Virus record (IMG/VR): IMGVR_UViG_3300025671_000067
Span: 1 to 60,655 of that record
Direction: 5' to 3' (one strand)
Source of the DNA: a virus
Length of the DNA: 60,655 nucleotides
A program made the position numbers and the translations under genes. The notes beneath the pieces are model-generated. The model was given only the letters and a program-made list of their open reading frames with translations. It was not told the origin of the DNA and ran no database searches. Of this stretch, positions 16,052 through 24,200 are shown in pieces. Position 1 is the first letter of the stretch. The number at the start of each line of letters is the position of its first letter.

Positions 16052-18019
16052 TTAGATACCTACTATAGCGTCTGCGCGAGGATCACCTTGTTCTTCCGGT
16101 TCAGGGGTACTTAAGTCCACCCCTAAGTTACCACCAAACTCGTCGATCATGGCATTTAGCGGCCCTAACGATGCGGCCATCTTACTTAAGGCAGCGTCTA
16201 TTACCTCTTTTCGGTACTCTTCTGGAGTGCCTTCATAGTCTTCTGGAGGTGGGGTGTACCCTATTTGAACAGTAAGATCAGCTATGGCGCTCTGTATCGC
16301 AAGCTCTGCAGACTGCTTAGCTTTAACTAACGTACCTAACAGTTGCCGTTGAGATTTAACGTCATCAGCTACAAGTGATTCTTCTCTAAACTTATTAAGT
16401 GCATCATTAGCTTGCTGCGTTACTTTAGCGTCTAAGTTTCCTACGGCTGTTCGTACCTCATTGTTAGCGTTGTTAATAACTAATTGCGCTTCTTGATTCC
16501 TAGCGGCTCTAGCATCGGCACTCTCAGATTGATACACGCCTAGACTTGTATTAAGCGCAGTACGAATATTTTGACGCGCTTCTTTCTCTGCATCTTTTCC
16601 GTATTCAAGCGCACCGGAAGCAATCTCATTGCTTTGAGCTACAAGTTTATCTACAGAGTTTTGGTAGGCTTCAAAATTCTTTTCTTTTCTAGCCCTTTCT
16701 GTGTCTTGGATATTAGACAATGCTTCAGACATTCCTGCCCCTATGCTGCCTAAGCTACCCTTGTTAGCACCAGCGGCAAACATCTCTCGGAGTCCTCGGA
16801 GTCTATTTGTAGTCTCAGGTTCTTCGTATCTACGTTTTATCTCGGCTGCAATCCCTTTCTGTTGTGCTGCTAACTCTGGGTCTAAAGCCATCTGTTTTTT
16901 ATAAAACTCTGCCGCAGTGTCTCTTGCCGTAGTAGGATCTGATCCACGTAACGCGGCTATGCCTTTTTGTAGTTCTGAAAGGTCAGGTTTCTGCCCCGCT
17001 TGTTTTAAGCTATCGGGGATTTCCATAGGTTTGAAAGCGACTTCTTCAAAGACCCTTTCTTTTTCTACTTTTTCTTTGGCTGGTGCACCACCAACTGGAG
17101 CAGGTGCACTTGTGGGTGCTACGGCTACTTTCTCTTCAACTTTCTCTTCAACTTCTACTTCTTCATCTGCTTTAGGTAATTGTGACAAAATACCTGCGGG
17201 AGTGGCTTTTCGCGCTCCTGCTGCTATACCTCTGTTTGCAGCTTCCGTAAGGCCAAAATAAGGGACTCGTTCAGCTTCTTCAAACGGTGTCGCTAACCCT
17301 AACGCTTTCCCTATGTCGCTAGTCCGTGCTTCTTCGGCAACGTTTCTAAGCGCAGTTATAGGCGTTTTTGCTAAATCTAAAATACCTGTCCCCGCACGAG
17401 CAAGTTTAGAAAGATCTCCTTTTTGAGTGCGGATAGAATTTATTTGCCGTACGATTTCTTGTTGTTTCTCAGCGGGTAGTTCTGCGAACTGTTCGTAGGT
17501 AAGTCCATACCTCTTTAATTCGTCAGCATCAACACCCCCTTCTACTTTATCGCCTTTTTGAAACCCTACGATCCCGCCACCTTCAAAGTACCGTGCTTGT
17601 ATATTCGGTGCAGGTCGAGTCATTAACCCGCCCATAGCTGCTTGTACTGGAGGGCGTTGTTGAGGTTGGGCAGCACGACGCATATTCTGCTGTTCCATCC
17701 GTTGTTTTTGTGCCAACACCCCACCCACTTGCGCTGCTCTATCTCGCATACCCGGCATGATCATAGGTTGCTGAGGTTGCCGCATTTGCATGACTTCTTG
17801 TTCTACTTGTTGCAACACAGTCATAGGGTTGGGTTGCGCTTGCAAATTAGCGTTGTTAGCTCTTTGCTTTTCTTGTTCAGCAATTTGCTGCAGCGCGATC
17901 ATTTTGATGGTATCTGGACCCATCGTATTCATTTCTTGCTGCAGTCGAGGAGCGCCCTTTGCCATTTCAGCGGCAACGTTTCTACCTAACCCTACGGGTT
18001 CGATTGGTCTGTATGCCAT
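16052..18019 (-). CDS. Gln/Met-rich virion-region protein, 655 aa
   Basis: Not matched to a named family. Residues 1-150 are Gln/Met/Pro-rich and low in complexity. Around residue 145 is RYFEGGGIVGFQKGD, one of the aromatic-x-x-GG motifs that recur in this genome. A predicted disordered, acidic, Pro/Ala-rich stretch follows (VEVEEKVEEKVAVAPTSAPAP), and then a long helical region with coiled-coil character. Its start overlaps the stop of the 288-aa gene as TAATG. Its place among the large terminal late genes suggests an internal core or ejection protein. Confidence 0.65.
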   Translation of the reverse strand: MAYRPIEPVGLGRNVAAEMAKGAPRLQQEMNTMGPDTIKMIALQQIAEQEKQRANNANLQAQPNPMTVLQQVEQEVMQMRQPQQPMIMPGMRDRAAQVGGVLAQKQRMEQQNMRRAAQPQQRPPVQAAMGGLMTRPAPNIQARYFEGGGIVGFQKGDKVEGGVDADELKRYGLTYEQFAELPAEKQQEIVRQINSIRTQKGDLSKLARAGTGILDLAKTPITALRNVAEEARTSDIGKALGLATPFEEAERVPYFGLTEAANRGIAAGARKATPAGILSQLPKADEEVEVEEKVEEKVAVAPTSAPAPVGGAPAKEKVEKERVFEEVAFKPMEIPDSLKQAGQKPDLSELQKGIAALRGSDPTTARDTAAEFYKKQMALDPELAAQQKGIAAEIKRRYEEPETTNRLRGLREMFAAGANKGSLGSIGAGMSEALSNIQDTERARKEKNFEAYQNSVDKLVAQSNEIASGALEYGKDAEKEARQNIRTALNTSLGVYQSESADARAARNQEAQLVINNANNEVRTAVGNLDAKVTQQANDALNKFREESLVADDVKSQRQLLGTLVKAKQSAELAIQSAIADLTVQIGYTPPPEDYEGTPEEYRKEVIDAALSKMAASLGPLNAMIDEFGGNLGVDLSTPEPEEQGDPRADAIVGI

Positions 18020-18885
18020 TAGGTTGATCCTCCACTACTACCACTACTACCACTACCGCCGCCAAGCAATTCAAATAGACCCATAATTCCACCAGCACCA
18101 CCTAAGATGTTAGACAAAGTGCTAGGCTGAGAATAAGTTGTGGACTGTGCTGCTATGGGCAACCCTTGTAAGAGTGATTGCTGATACTGCACTTGCTTGT
18201 ATGGGAAGTCTCGTTCTTCTTCAAACTGAGCGATATCGGCAGCAATACCTTCAGCTTCAATAGCACGTTGTTGTGCGCCAAGGTTTGCTTGGTTCTGTAG
18301 GGCTTGCAGCCCGTATTGGTTGGTAAGATTCTGGGCCTGTTGTTGCGCTGCTTGTTCAGTATTGAACTGGTTTACCGCTTTGTCGTACGCCGTTTGGTAT
18401 CCAGTACCTGTGATGTTTGCTAGGTTTTGCATCAAGTTACGGTTGAGTTCAGACTCCATAATGGCTTGACGTGAGCCGCCATATGCGCCAGCTTGAGTCA
18501 ATCTTGCCGCATCTTGTAATCTTTGGATTTGAGCTTGGCGACGAGCTTCTTCAATCTGAGGGTCTAGGGCTGCTTGTAGATAAGGATTCATATAATCCTG
18601 TGCAGCTTGAGCAGTGAATTGCTGTGGTTGGAATGCCCCCATTTGCTGGGTAGGTACAGCTAGACTACCAACTCCTTGAAACGCAGCTTGCTGCGCCGTA
18701 GAAGCACCGGCACTTAGTGGCCCTGTATATGCTTGGTACCCTTGATTAGCAAGCGCCTGCCCTTTGCCAAGCATTTCCGTAACATATGGTCCAGCCCAGT
18801 TAGACAGTGATGATTCTGTACCTGTTGGCTGTCCTACGGTTGGATCTGTAGTACCACCTGTTTGAAATTTTCTAACGTAATTCAT
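18019..18885 (-). CDS. Gln/Ala-rich virion-region protein, 288 aa
   Basis: Begins MNYVRKFQTGGTTDPTVGQP, which contains the short GG motif seen in neighbours. The middle is a Gln/Ala/Asn-rich helical region (AARLTQAGAYGGSRQAIMESELNRNL) and the C terminus is a Gly/Ser-rich tail (LLGGGSGSSGSSGGST). Proteins with this composition lie beside the tail and ejection genes of many aquatic podovirus-like contigs. No catalytic motif was seen. The gene is coupled to the 655-aa gene by a TAATG overlap. Confidence 0.65.
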   Translation of the reverse strand: MNYVRKFQTGGTTDPTVGQPTGTESSLSNWAGPYVTEMLGKGQALANQGYQAYTGPLSAGASTAQQAAFQGVGSLAVPTQQMGAFQPQQFTAQAAQDYMNPYLQAALDPQIEEARRQAQIQRLQDAARLTQAGAYGGSRQAIMESELNRNLMQNLANITGTGYQTAYDKAVNQFNTEQAAQQQAQNLTNQYGLQALQNQANLGAQQRAIEAEGIAADIAQFEEERDFPYKQVQYQQSLLQGLPIAAQSTTYSQPSTLSNILGGAGGIMGLFELLGGGSGSSGSSGGST

Positions 18886-18893
18886 GGTCGTAT

Positions 18894-19709
18894 TTACCGG
18901 TCTGGCATAAATTTTCTAGGGTTAATTTCTTTACCCTGTTGTTTACTACCTGTACGTGCTTGACGGACTCTATCCATCATACTGTAAAGCGTCTCAGCCC
19001 CTGCATTTGAGTTACCGTTACCCAAATGACTTACTACATCTGCAGGGACTACAAACTCACCGTCGCTTAAACGAGCTTCTTGCATTCCATCGATACGAGC
19101 GGGTACCTTATCCCCCATTCCATCGGTGGTTCCTCCAAGATAATACCCATTATAGCGTCGATTATACGCGGATGCTGGACCTCCTCCAGCAAGAGCGGCT
19201 ATCCCCCCCTGCCTATAGGTAGGCGCATACCCAGCTAGCCCGGCAAATTCGGTAGGTGCTGGCATTGTGGTGCCTACTTGCGAGGGTGGGGCACCCATCA
19301 CTGGGGGTGGCATTTGCGGTTGCGGTTGTGGTGGTGCGCCGTATTGCCGTGTCTGCCTAGCCATATTAGCCATATTCTGGGCTTTTAGATTCAAAGCCTG
19401 TTGTATAGCTCGTTGCTGCGCTGATGCTTCTTGTCCCGGCGCTGCGTATTCCATGTCAGAGAAGTATCGCTGTCCTCCACTACCGGGGCGTCTACTAGGG
19501 TCATACGTATCTTGTACCCGCTCTCTAACTCCGGTGTACTCTGGGATACCTCCTTGATAGCCCACAGAAGGGATATTTGCGTCCGTAATCCCAAAGGAAT
19601 TTAACGCAGCGCCGCCCAGAAGACTGGCAAGTCCAGCAAAACCCGCATTCTCTTCATCATTAAAGAAATCTACCACGCCAGCTACATAATCTAGAAAACC
19701 ACCAGCCAT
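18894..19709 (-). CDS. Virion-region protein with GG motif, 271 aa
   Basis: Unassigned. Starts MAGGFLDYVAGVVDFF. A Pro/Gln-rich middle (QPQPQMPPPVMGAPP) is followed by YRQGGIAALAGGG and the C-terminal block DGEFVVPADVVSHLGNG, then YSMMDRVRQARTG. I associate the latter block with structural proteins of aquatic phages, but this is recollection rather than a computed match. It ends 8 bases before the 288-aa gene begins. It is likely a minor virion or core component. Confidence 0.65.
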   Translation of the reverse strand: MAGGFLDYVAGVVDFFNDEENAGFAGLASLLGGAALNSFGITDANIPSVGYQGGIPEYTGVRERVQDTYDPSRRPGSGGQRYFSDMEYAAPGQEASAQQRAIQQALNLKAQNMANMARQTRQYGAPPQPQPQMPPPVMGAPPSQVGTTMPAPTEFAGLAGYAPTYRQGGIAALAGGGPASAYNRRYNGYYLGGTTDGMGDKVPARIDGMQEARLSDGEFVVPADVVSHLGNGNSNAGAETLYSMMDRVRQARTGSKQQGKEINPRKFMPDR

Positions 19710-19711
19710 TG

Positions 19712-21277
19712 TTAGTCCCCAAAACTCATTATTTGTGAGATTTCGTCTAAGAAATCATAAGATACTTTGCCACCTTTCGCCATACCCGGAGGTCTTCCTC
19801 CTAGATTCAATGGCCCTTGCATAATGCTCCCTAACCCTTGCGGGCGTTGCCTTTTTGCCGCCGCCATAGGTACCCCATAAGGACTTGCAGAACCATAGAA
19901 TCCTGCCTGTTGCTGGGTAGCAAAGGGGCTTTGAAAGTCATATATGTATCTAATGTCGGCCAAAGGCGCTTGGTTAACGGTAACTGTCTGTCCAGCTATA
20001 TCTTCAGCGCCTAAAACTAGGTCTAGGAAACCTCTAGCTGCACTTCGTCTATTTGCTTCCGCTATCTGCTGCTGTGTCTGTTCAGTGGTAGTGTCTATCT
20101 TCTCACTGATTTTAGTTTCGGTTTCAGTTGCAGTTTTGGATATAAGTTCTTGAGTAGCGTCCCACTGATTAGTGAGGTTTGTCTCTACTTCGTTAATTCT
20201 GGTAGTTAAATTATCCTCAGTAGTCCCAAGTTGCTCTAATAGAGCTTCTTGGTTAATACCCATTTGCTCCGCAAGGTCAGCTATTGCTGCTTGTGTAGCT
20301 TGATCTCTTGTTAGACCCGCAGCTTCATATTCGGCCAGTTTTAGGTAAAGATCTGTCTCAAGCTGAGATACTTGCTCTTTAGTAGCGAGTTTAGAAAGAT
20401 CAGCTTCTAACTTAGTCTGGAAGTCAGATATTTGTTTAGTCAGGGCTTCTTTTGTTGTATTTAGATCATCCGCTAACTGGTCAATGTCCGCATTGGCATC
20501 TTCAATGGCTTTCTGTGTAGCTACATCCCGACTGTAACCTTGAGTCTCATAGGCTTCTATTCGAGCAAGTAAGTTAGCCTCTAAGTCCGCAACTTGTTTT
20601 TTGGTGGCAAGCTCAGCTATATCTGCGTTTATATCAAGCTGGAACTTAGCTAATGCTTGTGTAACTTCGTCTTGAGTAGCTCCTAGTTCGGTAGCTAGTT
20701 CACCAAGTGCGATATCAATTGCATCAAAACGAGTTTCACCCGCAGCTTCAAGTTCTCCAATACGTATCTTTAATCTTTCTTCGGCATCAGTAACATCTTG
20801 TTGAGTTGCTAACCCTTCAACCTCTCTAGCAACGATATCTTCTACTTCAGTTCTGGTAGCTAAGTCCGCAAGTTCAGTATCTAGTAATGTTTTTATTTCC
20901 TCTTTGGTTGCTAGCCCTTCTATGTCAGCTTTGGTGACCAGATTGGCCATTTGCGTTTTAATAGCAGCAACATCTGCAGCAGTTGTGCCCAGAGTACTAG
21001 CAACACCATCTACTACTGATTTCAAAACATTTAATTGGTCAGCGGTAGCAAACTTACTTAACTCTGCATATATACCGGACGGCCCACCTTCTTGTCCTGC
21101 AGGTACGCCAATAGCCGCAGCAAGAGCATCATCTCTATCTATACCGTTAGCTTCTAACTGATTAATTAACGCTATGAGGTTGTCTTGAAGAGTACCTACT
21201 TCACGATTAAAGTCGCCTACACGCACATAATCGTCTTGTTCACCTTCAATCGTAGTGTCTTCTATGTTCACCTTCAA
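19712..21277 (-). CDS. Coiled-coil virion-region protein; probable C-terminal part of the gene split at 21265
   Basis: Up to 521 aa. Residues about 20-400 consist of repeats of roughly 60-70 residues built on motifs such as LATKEEIKTL, LATQQDVTD, LATKKQVADL and LATKEQVSQL, which imply a long parallel coiled-coil fibre. The C terminus has GMAKGGKVSYDFLDEI, with the recurring GG motif. The only start is a TTG (or a GTG two codons on) with no ribosome-binding site. Its first residues, NIEDTTIEGE, repeat the last residues of the upstream gene. Removing one copy of the 28-bp tandem duplication at 21237-21292 fuses the two in frame into about 2113 aa, so this is probably not an independent gene. 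Confidence 0.7.
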   Translation of the reverse strand: MKVNIEDTTIEGEQDDYVRVGDFNREVGTLQDNLIALINQLEANGIDRDDALAAAIGVPAGQEGGPSGIYAELSKFATADQLNVLKSVVDGVASTLGTTAADVAAIKTQMANLVTKADIEGLATKEEIKTLLDTELADLATRTEVEDIVAREVEGLATQQDVTDAEERLKIRIGELEAAGETRFDAIDIALGELATELGATQDEVTQALAKFQLDINADIAELATKKQVADLEANLLARIEAYETQGYSRDVATQKAIEDANADIDQLADDLNTTKEALTKQISDFQTKLEADLSKLATKEQVSQLETDLYLKLAEYEAAGLTRDQATQAAIADLAEQMGINQEALLEQLGTTEDNLTTRINEVETNLTNQWDATQELISKTATETETKISEKIDTTTEQTQQQIAEANRRSAARGFLDLVLGAEDIAGQTVTVNQAPLADIRYIYDFQSPFATQQQAGFYGSASPYGVPMAAAKRQRPQGLGSIMQGPLNLGGRPPGMAKGGKVSYDFLDEISQIMSFGD

Positions 21278-21292
21278 TCGTAGTGTCTTCTA
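21237..21292. repeat. 28-bp perfect tandem duplication at an ORF junction
   Basis: Copies at 21237-21264 and 21265-21292 are identical. The unit length is not a multiple of three, so the second copy shifts the frame: the upstream ORF ends at 21246 and the downstream ORF begins within the repeat. Confidence 0.95.
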
Positions 21293-24200
21293 TGTCAACT
21301 TGGTCTGATAGGTCAGTGCCAGTACCAGTGCTTTGGTCAGTGCCAGTACCAGTGCTTTGGTCAGTGCCAGTACCAGTGCTTTGGTCAGTGCCAGTACCAG
21401 TGCTTTGGTCAGTGCCAGTACCAGTGCCTTGGTCAGTGCCAGTACCAGTGCCCGCATCACCAGTATCTCTTGCGTCAACTACCCCCGTAACAGCATCTTC
21501 AATGCTAGTTGAGACCCCAGACTCTATGTCGCTAACAACTTTGTTTATCTCTTCTTGCGTAAACTGTAACCCTGCTCCAACCAAGAAAGCTGTTACTTGG
21601 TCTAGTGTGCTTTCGCCTCCGGTTTCACTTCCAGTCTGACCTCCAGTTTGGTCTACACTTTCACCTTCACTTCCAGTCTGACCTCCAGTTTGGTCTACAC
21701 CTTCACCTTCACCTTCACCTTCACCTTCACCTTCACCTTGAGCAGCGGCAATAGCTTCATTTCTATCTTGTATAACCTGATCAACTGTCTTACCGCCCGT
21801 TATCTGAGCCATTAACTCAGCGATTTCTTCAGGGGTAGCGTCGGGGAATGCGGTTGTTAGAGCATTTTGATTAGCAGTGTTTTGAGCTTCAAGTTGAGCA
21901 GCGGCAATAGCTTCATTTCTATCTTGTATAACCTGATCAACTGTTTTACCGCCCGCTATTTCTTCCATTAATGTAGCAATTTCTTCAGGGGTAGCGTCGG
22001 GGAATGCGGTTGTTAGAGTATTTTGATTCCTAGTGTTGGTCATGCTTGTGTTGATATTAGAAATAACACCAGTAGTGGAACCGGCTGCAACAGCTTGATC
22101 TATGAAGTTTAGTATTTCTTCTTCGGTGAAGTTGCCTTGATTGTCAGTGATATGTGTACGGATCGTATCCGAATATGCTTGCCTAGTAGCAGCCGTTGCA
22201 GCATCATCCACGCTGGTCTGGAAGGTAGTTCTTTGTTGATTCAGGATATCGCTAGCAGACTCACCTTCCGCTACGGCTCCTATAAGCTCTCTATCCGCAT
22301 CTGTCAGGGTGTATCCTGTTGCCGCAGCAACGGCTTCTAATTCTTCGGCTGTAATTACTAGATCATCAAACTCTGTTTGTTTTCTATCCAACAACGCACT
22401 AGCACTACCCTCAGTAACATTGCCTACAAGTTCTTTATCCGTATCTGTTAGCGTGTAACCTTCAGCGGCAGCAATGGCTTCTAACTCTTCTAAAGTGACA
22501 GCTTTGTTGTCAAATACTTGTCTCTGTGTAGCCAAAGCACTTTCTTCAGTAGTGCCCGGAGGCAACATACTTGCTAATGCCTCTGCTTCTCCTTCAGCGA
22601 GCGTGTACCCTTCGGCGGCTGCAATTTCGGTAATTTCTTCTGCATTAATTGCTCTAGCATCAAACTTATCTTGTTCAACTTTAAGGGCTTCAGCTTCAGT
22701 AGTATCTGCGGCTATGTTCCCCGCTAGAGCCGTTGCTTCTGTGGTTGATAAAGTTACGCCTTCTGCGGCGGCAGCGTCTTTAATTTCCTGAACGCTTAAC
22801 GCAAGAGAGTCAAATAAGGACGTTGCTTCTGTAGTCTGCGTTTGCTCAAAGTCTGCACCGCCTTGTCCTACACGGTCATAGTCGCTGTCAGACAGTTCGT
22901 AGTTTTGGTCAGCAGCAATAGCTTCTAACTCTGCGCTTGTTAACTGGCGAGGATCTACGTATCCCGGTATTTCGTTTTTCTTTGCGGAGTATTCAAATAC
23001 TTCAGCGTTAGACGGCTCATACCCTAATGCTCTAAACCTAGCGCGAGTATCATCAAGGCTTGTTTGCCGTTCTTCTACCGCATTACTTGCTGCAAGTGCG
23101 TAAGATACAAGTTCTTCTTGGCTTATACCTGTTACGCCATCGGTATCTAGTTCTGCGATGGAGGGAGCAGTAAGTTCTTCAAAATCAGGGTTGCTTTCAC
23201 GCCAAGCCTCCATAGCCTGATCGCGTTCAACAAGTTCTTGTCCTGTTAATACACCATCGTTATTTATATCAAACTCAGCATCAGACGGTGCGCCGTAGAT
23301 ATTCTCCGTAAGATCCTCAATAAGATCCTGCATGTGCGCCAATTCGTCGGTGTCACCAGCAAGTTCTTCTATTTGTCCCGGTAACAGTTCTACACCGAGT
23401 TGTGTAGCGGTATTGAATACTTCCTGTTCTGTGAGGTAACCCGCATCGTCAACACCGTTCGCTATGTCATTTCTTACACTAGCGTTATCGATCTCCAGAT
23501 CCATCAAGTCAGTCTGTAGCTGAGCGGCTGCGTCGGCGGCGGTAGCTCCTCCTAACACTGCGGCTTCAGCGACAGCAACAGCTTCTGCTACTTGAGCATT
23601 ACTATGTTTAACCCAATTAGCTACTGTGTCTGCACCACCAATACCACCACCTACACCAGCGCCAGTCAGACCGCCAATAATCAAGCCACTAGCGGCACTC
23701 CCACCGTAGTCTCTATCGAAGTCTCCAGCAGCATCCATCTGCCAGTCTAGTGTCAAACTTGTTACTGTTTCGTCTATAGCTTCCTGTAAGCCTTCACCTA
23801 CAGCGGCAGTACCAGTACCCAACACCCTAGCGCCGAGTTCCCCAAGGTATTTGTGTATAGCTTTTTTAACTGCTTCAGGTGCTTGCGTAAATATGGCATT
23901 ACCGAGTCGCTCAATACCATCTTCTGCGCTGATAGCTTTTTCGTATAAGTTACCGCCAATACCCATACTGACAGCGGTAATAATGCCGCCTATCATGCCT
24001 TGGTTAATTGCTATGCTTTGTGCTTTGGCTTCTGCTTCTTCTTGGGTGTAAGCCTCACCGGTATCTGGATTTATGACGCCTTCTTTCAACAGGTTCTGCA
24101 TAGCGTCTTCGTATGCTTGACCAGCATTACCTGTAATAGCTTCTGCTAAATCTAACGCAACCCCCGTCCCGAACCCTGCGGATTGCGCCCATTTCTCTGC

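Noticed and set aside
21311-21450. Possible CRISPR array from regularly repeated 24-mers
   Set aside because: Repeats are directly abutting with no spacers and encode an in-frame TGTGTDQS linker.
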